Positions 25,306-34,152 of a DNA stretch of 64,000 bases are shown one piece after another. Each line of letters begins with the position of its first letter. Within the stretch, counting starts at the first letter, position 1. The DNA comes from Nakamurella silvestris (GTDB lineage: Bacteria; Actinomycetota; Actinomycetes; Mycobacteriales; Nakamurellaceae). Location: positions 48,596-112,595 of the forward strand of contig QXCQ01000007.1 of the NCBI GenBank assembly GCA_003576535.1. Reading direction: 5' to 3'. The translations under genes were made by a program, and so were the position numbers. The notes under the pieces are model-generated. The model ran no database searches. It saw only the letters and a list, made by a program, of their open reading frames with translations, and was not told the origin of the DNA.

Positions 25306-26145
25306 TCAGGTCGAGGCGCCGGTGGCTCCGATCCAGCCAGCGGCCAGGGCGACGATCAGCACGGCGCCCAGGGCCCAGCGGTACCAGACGAAGACGGTGA
25401 TCTTGTGGCCCGAGACGAACTTCATCAACCAGGCGACGGCCGCGTAGGCGACGACGAAGCTGACGACGGTGCCGACGAGCAGCGGGCCCCAACCCACACC
25501 TTCGCCGAGGGCGGAGGGCAGCTCGTAGATCCCGGCCCCGATGAGGGCGGGGATGCCCAACAAGAAGGAGAGCCTGGTCGCGGTGACACGCGTGAGCCCG
25601 CGCATCAGGCCGACCGAGATGGTCGCGCCGGACCGGGAGACACCGGGGATCAGGGCGAGGCTCTGCGCGGTACCGATGAGCAGGACGTCCTTGAGGTTGA
25701 GCTCGGTCTCCGGCCGGTTCTGCTTGGCCACCTTCTCCGCGTACAACATCACCGCACCCCACACGATCAGGGCCCCGGCCACCCACCACAGGGACCGCAG
25801 CGGCCCCTTGACCAGGTCGCGCCCGAGGAAACCGATGACGACGATCGGCATCGAGCCCAGGATCACCAGCCAAGCCATCCGGTAGTCCGGTGCGGTCCGC
25901 TTCTCGGCGGAGCGCAGACCCCGGATCCAGGCCACGAACAACCGGGAGATGTCTCCCCAGAAGTAGATGAGCACCGCGAGGATGGCACCGATCTGGATCA
26001 CCGCGGTGAAGGCGGTCACCTCGGCGGAGGTGATGTCCAGGCCCAGCAGGTCGGAGACGATCGTCAGGTGGCCGGTCGAGGAGACCGGCAGGAACTCGGT
26101 GAGACCCTCGACGATTCCGAGGATGAAGGCCTGAAACAGATTCAT
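25306..26145 (-). CDS. uppP: Undecaprenyl-diphosphate phosphatase
   Basis: The 279-residue integral membrane enzyme (BacA/UppP) recycles undecaprenyl pyrophosphate to the monophosphate carrier for peptidoglycan and other envelope polymers. The two inverted catalytic motifs are visible: GLTEFLPVSSTGHL at residues 14-27 and PGVSRSGATISVG near residue 160. About eight hydrophobic helices follow the family pattern. It heads the uppP-phosphomutase-DUF3090-SCO1664-metallopeptidase-mshC run. A 14-nt tandem repeat lies 34 nt upstream of its start. Confidence 0.96.
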   Translation of the reverse strand: MNLFQAFILGIVEGLTEFLPVSSTGHLTIVSDLLGLDITSAEVTAFTAVIQIGAILAVLIYFWGDISRLFVAWIRGLRSAEKRTAPDYRMAWLVILGSMPIVVIGFLGRDLVKGPLRSLWWVAGALIVWGAVMLYAEKVAKQNRPETELNLKDVLLIGTAQSLALIPGVSRSGATISVGLMRGLTRVTATRLSFLLGIPALIGAGIYELPSALGEGVGWGPLLVGTVVSFVVAYAAVAWLMKFVSGHKITVFVWYRWALGAVLIVALAAGWIGATGAST

Positions 26146-26178
26146 GCGGGCAACTCAGCTTTCCGGGAGTTCGGGACG

Positions 26179-26206
26179 TTCACGCAGGGACATTCACGCA
26201 GGGACA
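26179..26206. repeat. Short tandem repeat upstream of uppP
   Basis: The 14-nt unit TTCACGCAGGGACA occurs twice head to tail, and a third partial TTCATGC follows. It lies in the 159-nt gap between the LLM oxidoreductase stop and the uppP start. It may be slippage or a paired binding site. Confidence 0.6.
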
Positions 26207-26304
26207 TTCATGCCGGGCCTGACGCATGGACCTAGGCAGCGGGTCTGGCGGCACAACAGGGTTCACGAGATCAGCCGCGACGCTGCGGGGTCAAGCGAGT
26301 GCGT

Positions 26305-27360
26305 TCAGTTACTTCTCAGGTTCGCCCGGGCGGCGGCCTCCGCGGTCGCCTCCAGTGTGGCGATCCGGCCGGCCAGGGTGGGCTCGTAACAGCCGACGTT
26401 GACGGTGGTGATCCCGGCGGCGGCGTACCGGCCGAGGCGCTCGGCGATCCGCTCGACCGGCCCGATCAGGCTCGTCCGGTCGAGGAACTCCAGCGGGACC
26501 GCCGCGGCCGCGCCGGCGTAGTCCCGGGACAGGTAGGCGCGTTGCACCTCGTCCGCCTCTGTCCCGAAACCCATGTTCGTGGCGATCCGGTGGTAGAAAT
26601 TCTGTTCCCGGCTGCCCATCCCGCCCACGTACAGGGCGGCGTTCGGGCGGAGCACCGCCGCCGCCTCGGCGACGTCCGGGCCGACCGAGACCCCGACGGA
26701 GACCCCGAAGTCGAAGGCCGCCGGATCCCGCCCGGCGGCCAGGGCGGCCTCGGTGATCGTGCTGATCTGACCCGACCCGGACTCCGGGTCGAAGAAGATG
26801 CCGTGCCAGCCGTCGGCGATCTCCCCGGCCAGGGCCAGGTTCTTCGGGCCGACCGCGGCGAGGTAGATCGGGATCGCCTGGCGTTTCGGGGCGATGCTGA
26901 GCATCAGCGGTTTGCCGGGTCCGTCCGGCAGCGGCAGCGGGAAGTGCGGTCCCGGGGCGATCACCCGGCGGCGGCCGAAGGAGTTGCGGACGATCGACAG
27001 GTACTCCCGGGTCCGGCCGAGCGGATCGGCGTACGGCACCCCGTACCAACCCTCGGACACCTGCGGGCCGGAAACACCCAGGCCCAGCCGGAAACGTCCG
27101 CCCGAGATCGCGTCGAGGGTGGCCGCCGTCATCGCGGTCATCGTGGCGGCGCGGGCCGGGATCTGCATGATCGCCGCACCGATCTCGATCCGGCTGGTTC
27201 GACAGGCGATCGCCGACAGCACCGACGGGGCGTCGGACCCGTACGCCTCGGCCACCCAGACGACGTCGTAGCCGAGGTCCTCGGCCGCCACGGCCAGCTC
27301 GAGACCTTCCTCGATCCCCTCGGCCGAGGTGAAGTAACCCAGATTGAGTCCCAGTTGCAT
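26305..27360 (-). CDS. LLM-class (probably F420-dependent) oxidoreductase
   Basis: The 351-residue TIM-barrel protein belongs to the luciferase-like monooxygenase family. It starts MQLGLNLGYFTSAEGIEEGLELAVAAEDLGYDVVWVAEAYGSD, followed by IACRTSRIEIGAAIMQIPARAATMTAMTAATLDAISGGRFRLGLGVSGP, and ends with PVERIAERLGRYAAAGITTVNVGCY. Actinobacterial members of this subgroup usually bind F420 rather than FMN, as in the Glu-Ala-Tyr-Gly segment after strand 1. It is divergent from the aldo/keto reductase gene and upstream of uppP on the same strand. Substrate unknown. Confidence 0.87.
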   Translation of the reverse strand: MQLGLNLGYFTSAEGIEEGLELAVAAEDLGYDVVWVAEAYGSDAPSVLSAIACRTSRIEIGAAIMQIPARAATMTAMTAATLDAISGGRFRLGLGVSGPQVSEGWYGVPYADPLGRTREYLSIVRNSFGRRRVIAPGPHFPLPLPDGPGKPLMLSIAPKRQAIPIYLAAVGPKNLALAGEIADGWHGIFFDPESGSGQISTITEAALAAGRDPAAFDFGVSVGVSVGPDVAEAAAVLRPNAALYVGGMGSREQNFYHRIATNMGFGTEADEVQRAYLSRDYAGAAAAVPLEFLDRTSLIGPVERIAERLGRYAAAGITTVNVGCYEPTLAGRIATLEATAEAAARANLRSN

Positions 27361-27498
27361 GGAGCCACTGTTTCACGTCAGGTCCGTGCCGGAGCGGGAA
27401 ACGGGTCCCGCTCGGCGCGGTCGGGTTCTGGATCACACCCGCGCGCACTGGTGTGCCGGTGGAACAAGAGTGCCGTCGGGCCCCGTACTTTGAGAGCC

Positions 27499-28431
27499 AT
27501 GGAAATGCGGCGCGTCGGACGTAGTGGATTGCAGGTTTCCCGGCTCGGGCTCGGAACCATGACCTGGGGGCGGGACACCGACGCCGATGAGGCGGCCGGT
27601 CAGCTCGAGGCCTTCGTCGCCGCCGGTGGGACCCTGATCGACACCGCGAACGTCTACGGCGACGGTGACGCCGAGTCCATCATCGGCACCCTGGTCCCGG
27701 ATGTGATCCCCCGGTCGGCGGTCACCCTGGCCACCACCACCGTGGGGGCCGGCAGCGGCCGCGGTGGTCTGCTGGGCGCCCTCGACGAGTCGATCACCCG
27801 GCTGGGCGGGTACGTCGACCTGTGGCAGGTCCACGGCTGGGACGAGCTCACCCCGTTCGAGGAGACCTGTTCGGCCCTGGTCGCGGCGGTCAACACCGGC
27901 CGGACCCGGTACGTCGGGGTGTCCGGGTACTCCGGCTGGCAGCTCGCCACCATGGCCGCCTGGCTGCGCCACGAGGGGATCACTCTCACCTCCACCGAGG
28001 CCGAGTACTCGCTGGTCGAGCGGGAACCGGAACAGTCCCTGATCCCGGCGGCCACCGCTCATGGCGTCGGCCTGCTGGCCTGGGCGCCTCTGGGGCGGGG
28101 TGTGCTCACGGGCAAGTACCGGCACGGCACCCCGGCCGATTCCCGCGGTGCCTCGCCCCACTTCTCCCGGTACGTCGCCCGGCACCGGAACGAGAGTTCC
28201 AGCCGCATCGTCGAGGCCGTCGCCACCGCGGCCGACGGCCTGGGCACCTCCCCGCTGGCCGTGGCCTGTGCCTGGGCGCGGGACCGCCCGGGTGTCGTCT
28301 CGGCGATCGTCGGTGCCCGCGACTCGGCGCAGTTGCTCGGCGCCCTCGCGGCCGAGGAGATCACCCTGCCGACCGAGATCGTCCAGGCCCTGCAGGACGT
28401 CAGTGACGCGGACGGGCCCGACGAGAACTGA
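27499..28431 (+). CDS. Aldo/keto reductase family protein lacking the catalytic lysine
   Basis: The 310-residue TIM-barrel protein has RRVGRSGLQVSRLGLGTMTWG at its start, DTANVYGDGDAE carrying the catalytic Asp and Tyr, LWQVHGWDE carrying the active-site His, and a C-terminal cofactor region VSAIVGARDSAQL. The position of the tetrad Lys reads VTLATTTVG where family members have ATKVG, so Lys is replaced by Thr. Without it normal hydride-transfer chemistry should be impaired, so it may be a reductase with altered chemistry or a non-enzymatic relative (potassium-channel beta-subunit-like proteins share the fold). The ATG at 27499 gives the canonical N-terminus. It lies 49 nt before the helicase gene. 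Confidence 0.88.
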   Translation: MEMRRVGRSGLQVSRLGLGTMTWGRDTDADEAAGQLEAFVAAGGTLIDTANVYGDGDAESIIGTLVPDVIPRSAVTLATTTVGAGSGRGGLLGALDESITRLGGYVDLWQVHGWDELTPFEETCSALVAAVNTGRTRYVGVSGYSGWQLATMAAWLRHEGITLTSTEAEYSLVEREPEQSLIPAATAHGVGLLAWAPLGRGVLTGKYRHGTPADSRGASPHFSRYVARHRNESSSRIVEAVATAADGLGTSPLAVACAWARDRPGVVSAIVGARDSAQLLGALAAEEITLPTEIVQALQDVSDADGPDEN

Positions 28432-28480
28432 TGGCAGCAGTGAACACCCGGGCAAGGAACTACCAGAGCAAGGACATCAC

Positions 28481-30472
28481 GTGAGCACGCCAGCAGGAAC
28501 CGGAGAGCCGGGAAGCCGGGTTCTCGGTTCGGTCTTCCACGAGTTCGCCGCGGGCGGTTTGTGGTCCGGGGTCGGCAAGGGCCTGGCCGAGGAGATGGCC
28601 AAGGCCGGTATGACGTCACCGTCGACCGTGTCGGTCAGCGCCCTGGCCGCACTTCCCCGGGTCACCGAACGGCGCGCCAGCCGCCTGTACACCTCGTGGA
28701 TCGGGGCCGGCCAGGCCTACCAGCTCGCCGAGATCCTGATCCCGGAGGAGTTCCCGGTCCGCTGGGTCACCCGGCTGATGGACGCACTGGGCGACAACGC
28801 CGCCGAGCTGATCATGAAGGACCCCTGGCGGATCCTGGTCCTGCCCGACGCCCTGGTCCCCCAGGCCGACCGGCTGGCCCGCACCCTGGACCCCGAGGTG
28901 CGCCGGGACGATCCGCGCCGGGGCCGGGCCCTGGTGGGCTGGACCCTGGCCCGGTTCGCCCGGGACGGGCACACCGCCAGTTCGATGGCCGAGGTGGCCC
29001 AGGGGCTGCGCCCGTTCGGGGCCGACGCCGAGGCCGCCATCACCGCCGCCCTGGACATGGGCGAGGTGGTCCAGGTCAGCGACCCGACCGTGGTCTTCGA
29101 CCCGACCGCCGAGCAGGACCCGGAGGTCGAGTTCGAGGAACCGGCCGACGACTGGATCGCCACCCTCACCCTCGCCGACGCCGAGGACAACATCGCCGAG
29201 GGCATCGCCCGGTTGCAGTCGACCGCGAAACCCGTTGCCAAGGCCAAGGTGATCGAGGCGGCCTGCGCCGGGCTCGACGCGGTCCAGGCCGGCGCGGTCG
29301 CCCTGGCGGCCAACCACGGGGTCAGCCTGCTGACCGGCGGCCCGGGTACCGGTAAATCGCGCACCATCGCCGCCGTCGTCACCCTCTGCGAGTCCGCCGG
29401 CCGGTCGCTGGCCCTGGCGGCCCCCACCGGCCGGGCGGCCAAACGGCTGGAGGAACTGGCCGGCACCTCGGCGATGACGGTGCACCGGCTGCTCGGTGCC
29501 CGCGGCGGCGACGGCGGGGCCGGTCGGTTCGAGCACGACGCCGACAACCGGATCCAGTTCGACGTGGTGGTCGTCGACGAGGCCTCGATGCTGGACGCCG
29601 AGCTGGCGGCCGCACTGATCGACTCCATCGCCGACGGCACCCACCTGGTCGTCGTCGGTGACCCGGCCCAGCTGCCCTCCATCGGCGCCGGACGGGTGCT
29701 GGGTGATCTGATCGACTCCGGGGCCCTCCCGATGACGGAACTGCGCACCCTGTACCGCCAGACCGAGGGTGGCGCGATCGCCCGGCTGGCCACGGCGGTC
29801 CGCGGGGGCTCCCTGCCGATGGTCACCGACCCCACCCGCGAGGTGGTGGTGGTGCCCTCCCGTGGTTCGGGTGAGGCGGCGCACCGGGTGGTGCAGCTGG
29901 TCACCGATTCGATCCCCCGGGTGTTCGGCACCCCCTCGGACCAGATCCAGGTGGTGACCCCGGTGCACCGCGGAGACGCGGGCACCCAGGCCCTCAACCG
30001 CGCGTTGAAGGCGGCGCTCAACCCCGGCACCGGAGCGGTCCGCGGGTTCGACAAGGGCGACCGGGTGGTGGCCACGGCGAACCACCTGGACGCCGAGCCC
30101 GTCGGGTACGCGAACGGCGAGGTCGGCACCGTCGTCTCCACCGGGGACAACTCCGTCCGGGTGGCCTTCAGCACCGGCGAGTCCGAGATCGCCGGGAAGT
30201 CCTTGAACGATCTCCTGCACGGCTGGGCGATCACCGTGCACCGGGCCCAGGGTTCGGAGTGGGAGGCCGTGGTGGCGGTGATGCCCCCCGAGGCCGGGAA
30301 CATGTTGTCCCGTCCCTTGATCTACACGGCGTTGACCCGGGCCCGGCACCACCTGTCCGTCGTCCACGCCGCCGGACCTGCCCTGGCCCGCGCGGTGGAA
30401 CAGGTCGGGGAGAAACCGCGGCGCACCCGGCTGCGCTCGCTGACCGTCGAAGCCCTGGGCGCGCTGGGCTGA
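28481..30472 (+). CDS. RecD2-like ATP-dependent DNA helicase
   Basis: The 663-residue superfamily 1B helicase has an N-terminal helix-hairpin-helix-type region (LAALPRVTERRASRLYTSW) and a winged-helix stretch. The motor follows: Walker A GGPGTGKSRT near residue 287, LAAPTGRAAKRL (Ia), VVVDEASMLD (II), VVGDPAQLPSIGAG (III) and RTLYRQ (IV). A C-terminal UvrD-like part has WAITVHRAQGSEW and YTALTRARHHL. Unlike the second RecD at 48991 it is not beside recB/recC, which fits the free-standing 5'-3' helicase RecD2 of bacteria that otherwise lack RecBCD. The GTG at 28481 starts the protein after an AAGGACATC leader. Confidence 0.9.
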   Translation: MSTPAGTGEPGSRVLGSVFHEFAAGGLWSGVGKGLAEEMAKAGMTSPSTVSVSALAALPRVTERRASRLYTSWIGAGQAYQLAEILIPEEFPVRWVTRLMDALGDNAAELIMKDPWRILVLPDALVPQADRLARTLDPEVRRDDPRRGRALVGWTLARFARDGHTASSMAEVAQGLRPFGADAEAAITAALDMGEVVQVSDPTVVFDPTAEQDPEVEFEEPADDWIATLTLADAEDNIAEGIARLQSTAKPVAKAKVIEAACAGLDAVQAGAVALAANHGVSLLTGGPGTGKSRTIAAVVTLCESAGRSLALAAPTGRAAKRLEELAGTSAMTVHRLLGARGGDGGAGRFEHDADNRIQFDVVVVDEASMLDAELAAALIDSIADGTHLVVVGDPAQLPSIGAGRVLGDLIDSGALPMTELRTLYRQTEGGAIARLATAVRGGSLPMVTDPTREVVVVPSRGSGEAAHRVVQLVTDSIPRVFGTPSDQIQVVTPVHRGDAGTQALNRALKAALNPGTGAVRGFDKGDRVVATANHLDAEPVGYANGEVGTVVSTGDNSVRVAFSTGESEIAGKSLNDLLHGWAITVHRAQGSEWEAVVAVMPPEAGNMLSRPLIYTALTRARHHLSVVHAAGPALARAVEQVGEKPRRTRLRSLTVEALGALG

Positions 30473-30554
30473 AACGGCCGTGGTGGCAGAATCGATCGAA
30501 CGGTTGCTGCTGCGCGGCTTCGGGTCGCACACACCGTCGGATCGGGAGGATCAC

Positions 30555-30767
30555 GTGAGCGCTGCCTTGAGTGATGACGACTACGACTACCGGCCGCTGC
30601 GCATCGACCCGTCGATGTCCCGTTCGGCCACGGCCGCGATGCTGTCGATCCGGGCCGAGTTCACCGGGTGGGAGCTGGCCCGCTCCCTGAAGTACGCCGA
30701 CGGCAGCCGCCAGGTGTGGCTGCGTCGTCGGCGCGGCCACCCGTTGTTGCCCGATCTGAGCCTGTGA
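30555..30767 (+). CDS. DUF5703 family small protein
   Basis: A 70-residue actinobacterial protein with DDYDYRPLRIDP and AMLSIRAEFTGWELARSLKYADGSRQVWLRRR, the hallmarks of DUF5703. The GTG at 30555 is preferred over an ATG 75 nt upstream because GGGAGGATCAC gives a strong ribosome-binding site and the protein then starts at the conserved core. Its stop overlaps the azlC start (GTGA), so it is coupled to the transporter genes. The function is unknown; the family is restricted to actinobacteria and the protein is basic at its C-terminus. Confidence 0.78.
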   Translation: MSAALSDDDYDYRPLRIDPSMSRSATAAMLSIRAEFTGWELARSLKYADGSRQVWLRRRRGHPLLPDLSL

Positions 30768-31534
30768 GTGATGCGCCTGTGAGTTCCGGTTCCGAGCAGT
30801 CCCCCGATCTGTCGGCCGCGGGGGCCCTCGACCCAGGTGCCGACCGGATCTGGTCGGCCGAAAGACGTTCCGTCATCGGTGATGCGATCGGGGTCGGCGT
30901 GGCCACGGCGGCGTACGGGGTGCCCTTCGGGGCGATCGCCGTCGCCGGTGGATTGAACCTGTGGCAGACGATGGCGCTGAGCCTGTTGATGTTCACCGGC
31001 GGCTCACAGTTCGCACTGGTGGGGGTGCTGGCCGGTGGCGGCAGTCCCTTCGCCGGGGCGGCGACGGCCGTCATGCTCGGGGCACGGAACATGTTGTACG
31101 GACTGCGGTTGGCCCCGATGCTGCGGGTGCGGGGTCTGGGCCGGTGGACCTCGGCCCACCTGGTGATCGACGAGTCGGCGGCGATGGCCTTCGGACGCCG
31201 GACCGAGCGCGCGTCCCGGCTGGCCTTCTACTCCACCGGACTGTCCATCTTCGTGTTGTGGAACCTGGGCACCCTGGTCGGGGCGGTCGGGGCCGATGCG
31301 TTGAGCGACCCGAAGGTCCTCGGCCTGGACGTGGCCGCGCCGGCGGCCTTCATCGCCCTGCTCGCGCCGCAGGTGCGTGGCCGGGCTCCGTGGGCGATCG
31401 CCGGACTGGCGGCACTCGTGGCGGTGGCGGCGATCCCGTTCGTGCCCGCCGGTGTCCCGGTGCTGCTGGCCGCCGCCGTGGCCGTGGTCGCCGCGCTGCT
31501 GCCGGCCCACCTGCTCGACGGGCGGGACCGATGA
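30764..31534 (+). CDS. azlC: AzlC family branched-chain amino acid exporter subunit
   Basis: The 256-residue membrane protein is the large subunit of an AzlCD/BrnFE-type exporter of branched-chain amino acids. It has about seven hydrophobic segments, with VATAAYGVPFGAIAVAGGLNLWQ, LSLLMFTGGSQFALVGVLAGGGSP and LGARNMLYGLRLAPML as family signatures. Its hydrophilic N-terminus of about 40 residues is long for the family; a second GTG at 30779 could shorten it. It overlaps DUF5703 upstream and azlD downstream (ATGA). Confidence 0.9.
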   Translation: MSDAPVSSGSEQSPDLSAAGALDPGADRIWSAERRSVIGDAIGVGVATAAYGVPFGAIAVAGGLNLWQTMALSLLMFTGGSQFALVGVLAGGGSPFAGAATAVMLGARNMLYGLRLAPMLRVRGLGRWTSAHLVIDESAAMAFGRRTERASRLAFYSTGLSIFVLWNLGTLVGAVGADALSDPKVLGLDVAAPAAFIALLAPQVRGRAPWAIAGLAALVAVAAIPFVPAGVPVLLAAAVAVVAALLPAHLLDGRDR

Positions 31535-31842
31535 TCTGGGCCGGCATCCTGGTCGGCTGCCTGGGCTGTTACCTGCTGAAGGTGGCGGGGCTCTCGGTCC
31601 CGGCCCGGGTGCTGGAGAACCCGAAGGTGCGGCGGATCTCGCTGCTGGTGCCGGTGGCCCTGCTGGTGGCGTTGATCGCCGTCCAGACCTTCAGCGAGGG
31701 CAAGGACCTGATGATCGATGCCCGGCTGCCCGGGGTACTGGTGGCCGGCGCGGCCGTCTGGCGGAAATGGCCCTTCCTCGTGGTGGTGGGCCTGGCGGCG
31801 GCGACCACGGCCTGCTGGCGGCTGGTCTTCCCCGGCAGCTGA
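31531..31842 (+). CDS. azlD: AzlD family small transporter subunit
   Basis: The 103-residue membrane protein with four hydrophobic segments is the partner of AzlC. Conserved features are WAGILVGCLGCYLLKVAG, RISLLVPVALLVALIAVQ, DARLPGVLVAGAAVWRKWPFLVVV and a short C-terminal tail. Its ATG overlaps the azlC stop, so the two subunits are produced together. The transcript ends in a long perfect hairpin at 31859-31910. Which amino acid is exported cannot be told from sequence. Confidence 0.9.
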   Translation: MIWAGILVGCLGCYLLKVAGLSVPARVLENPKVRRISLLVPVALLVALIAVQTFSEGKDLMIDARLPGVLVAGAAVWRKWPFLVVVGLAAATTACWRLVFPGS

Positions 31843-31858
31843 GCAGATCTCGCGTCCC

Positions 31859-31910
31859 GCGGTGGGATATGCGCAGATGAGAACGCTCTCACCTGCGCAT
31901 ATCCCACCGC
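31859..31910. terminator. 24-bp hairpin between convergent azlD and M20 peptidase
   Basis: Arms 31859-31882 and 31887-31910 pair over 24 bp with one A-C mismatch around an ACGC loop; the core is GGTGGGATATGCGCAG. There is no U-tract. Such a strong symmetrical stem could stop transcription from both sides. Its sequence differs from the other palindromes in the window. Confidence 0.75.
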
Positions 31911-31919
31911 AGGAACGAA

Positions 31920-33305
31920 TCAGGCGTGGCGCAGGAACCGGTCGAGCACCCGGGTGCCGAACAACAGCGAGTCCACCGGCACCCGCTCGTCCACCCCGTG
32001 GAAGAGGGCCGAGAAGTCCAGGTCCGGCGGCAGCCGCAACGGGGAGAAGCCGTACCCCTTGATGCCGAGTTTGGCGAAGGCCTTGTTGTCGGTACCGCCG
32101 GAGAGCATGTACGGGATCGGGTGACCGTGCTCGTCCTCGGCCCGGACCGAGGCCTTCATGTTCTCCACCAGCTCTCCTTCGAAGGGGAACTCCAGCGGGG
32201 GTTGCCAGACCCACTCGATCTCGACCTCGTCCCCGACCAGCTCCTGGATCTGCTCGCGGAAGGTGTCCTCGGTACCCGGGAGCACCCGGCAGTCCACGGT
32301 CGCCTCGGCGGTCGAGGGGATGACGTTGGCCTTGTAGCCGGCCTTCAACATGGTGGGGTTCGCGGTGTTGCGCAGGGTCGCGTTGATGATCCGCGCGATC
32401 GGCCCGAGTTTGGCGATGGTTCCCTCGAGGTCCTCGTCGGGGAACTCCAGGCCGGTGAGCTCGGTGATGGAGGCCAGGAAGGCCGACACCGTTTTGGTCT
32501 TGACCAGCGGGAACTCGTGGGCCCCCAGCTTCGAGACCGCGTCGGCGATGCGGGTCACGGCATTGTCCGAGCTGGTCATCGAGCCGTGACCGGCGGTGCC
32601 GGTGGCCTTCAGGGTCGCCCAGGCGACCCCCTTCTCGGCTGCGGCGACGAGGTAGGCCCGGCGCTCGTCGTCGATGTTGATCGAGAACCCGCCGACCTCG
32701 CTGATCGCCTCGGTGGCGTCGCTGAACAGATCCGGGTGGTGCTCGACGAGCCAGTGCGCCCCGACCAGCCCGCCGGCCTCCTCGTCGGACATGAACGCGA
32801 AGATCAGGTCCCGGCGCGGGACCACACCCTGTTGTTTGAGGTCGCGCGCGACGGCGAGGGTCATGGCCACCATGTCCTTCATGTCGACCGCCCCGCGCCC
32901 CCAGACGTACCCGTCCTGGACCGCGCCGGAGAAGGGGTGGACGGTCCACTCGGAGGGATCGGCCGGGACCACGTCGACATGTCCGTGCACCAGCAGGGCA
33001 CCGCGGGTGGGGTCGGAACCGGCGAGGCGGGCGAAGACATTGCCTCGGCCCGGGGCCGATTCGATGTAGGTGGTCTCGTAGCCGACCTCCTCCAGCTTCT
33101 CCTGGATGTACCGGGCGGCCCGGGCCTCACCGTCACCGATGGTGGCCGGATCCCCGGTGTTCACCGATTCGAACTGGATCAGCTCGCTGCACAGCTGCAC
33201 CACCTCGTTCTCGGCGGCCGACCGGGTGGGGGCGGCACTGGGCTGGGCTGGGCTGTCCGGGGCTGCGGAAGAGGTTCCGGAGCCGTCCGCGTCGAACTGG
33301 GTCAT
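31920..33305 (-). CDS. M20/M25/M40 family metallopeptidase (ArgE/DapE-like)
   Basis: The 461-residue di-zinc hydrolase has LLVHGHVDVVPADPSEW (first metal His), GRGAVDMKDMVA (bridging Asp), SDEEAGGLVGAHWLVEHH (catalytic Glu pair), and a central lid domain from about 200 to 320. The C-terminal GGTDNKAFAKLGIKGYGF matches this family. The N-terminal 30 residues are Ser/Ala/Pro-rich. It probably hydrolyses a dipeptide or N-acyl amino acid. It is convergent with azlD, with no other amino-acid gene nearby, so true DapE activity is not supported. Confidence 0.9.
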   Translation of the reverse strand: MTQFDADGSGTSSAAPDSPAQPSAAPTRSAAENEVVQLCSELIQFESVNTGDPATIGDGEARAARYIQEKLEEVGYETTYIESAPGRGNVFARLAGSDPTRGALLVHGHVDVVPADPSEWTVHPFSGAVQDGYVWGRGAVDMKDMVAMTLAVARDLKQQGVVPRRDLIFAFMSDEEAGGLVGAHWLVEHHPDLFSDATEAISEVGGFSINIDDERRAYLVAAAEKGVAWATLKATGTAGHGSMTSSDNAVTRIADAVSKLGAHEFPLVKTKTVSAFLASITELTGLEFPDEDLEGTIAKLGPIARIINATLRNTANPTMLKAGYKANVIPSTAEATVDCRVLPGTEDTFREQIQELVGDEVEIEWVWQPPLEFPFEGELVENMKASVRAEDEHGHPIPYMLSGGTDNKAFAKLGIKGYGFSPLRLPPDLDFSALFHGVDERVPVDSLLFGTRVLDRFLRHA

Positions 33306-33372
33306 CCGTTGTTCCTACCACCCCCGCACGCCGGGCTTTCGGCCGACCGGCCCGGTGCGGTCACCGGGTCGA

Positions 33373-34038
33373 TCAGTGGGCGACGGTGATCTTGAGCAGT
33401 ACCACCAGCGCGGCGACCGCTGCCAGGCCGATTCCGCCGAAGAGGGCACGCAGGGGCCGGTCCTCGTCGGTGAGCCGGACCACTACCGCGCCGATCAACG
33501 CGATCCGCACGATCACCAGTACCGATGCCAGGATCTGCGCGGTCTCGGCCGGGATCCAGTCCCAGTACCCGACGGCCAGGATCAGCGCAGGCACCGACCC
33601 GGAGGTGAGGATGGGGCGGGAATCCAGCAGTGAGGCTCGGCGATGCTCCGTGGTGTCCTCCCCCGGGTGCTCGATCGACGTGCCCACCTCGTGGGCCAGC
33701 TGATGGGCGATGAAGGTCGAGAAGGCGGTGCCCAGCACGATCAGGGCACCCGCCCCGGTGTGGATGGTGTGATTGCTCAACGCCACCAGGGACGCCAGGA
33801 CCAGGATGTTGCCGTACACGTAGGCCGAGACCCGGGCGGCGGCGCTGACCCGGTCGATCGGCCCGTCACCGGTGCCGGTGCGCAGGACCTTCGTCAGGGT
33901 GCTCTCTGCCGATTCGTGCCCCGGCCCGCCCCGCCTCGGGTCACGCCCTGCCGCGGCCCTGGTCCGATCCGGGGTGGTCCTCCCCGGCGTGGTCGTCTCC
34001 GGGGTGGTCCTGTCCCGTGCGCCTCTGTCCCGTGCCAT
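33373..34038 (-). CDS. Hypothetical integral membrane protein
   Basis: A 221-residue protein with no family I recognise. The first 45 residues are Arg/Thr/Pro-rich, then come about five hydrophobic segments (ARVSAYVYGNILVLASLVALS, GAGALIVLGTAFSTFIAHQLAHE, VPALILAVGYWDWIPAE, ILASVLVIVRIALIGAVVVRL, LFGGIGLAAVAALVVLLKIT). HQLAHEVGTSIEH resembles an HxxxHE metal or charge motif inside the membrane. AGGGGAG precedes the ATG. It stands alone between the M20 peptidase and the anti-sigma gene. Confidence 0.7.
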   Translation of the reverse strand: MARDRGARDRTTPETTTPGRTTPDRTRAAAGRDPRRGGPGHESAESTLTKVLRTGTGDGPIDRVSAAARVSAYVYGNILVLASLVALSNHTIHTGAGALIVLGTAFSTFIAHQLAHEVGTSIEHPGEDTTEHRRASLLDSRPILTSGSVPALILAVGYWDWIPAETAQILASVLVIVRIALIGAVVVRLTDEDRPLRALFGGIGLAAVAALVVLLKITVAH

Positions 34039-34152
34039 GTCGTCGCTCCCCTGCGCTGGACCTTCGTCCGCGGCCGATGCCGGTGTTGTCGGAACACTAA
34101 TCGCCGCAGCGGGTCCGGCGTTCGCGCAGGGTGGTGCTCAGGCAGGTGGCAC

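Noticed and set aside
31920..33305. Calling the M20 peptidase dapE
   Set aside because: Metal motifs are shared by the whole M20 family and no lysine-pathway gene is adjacent.
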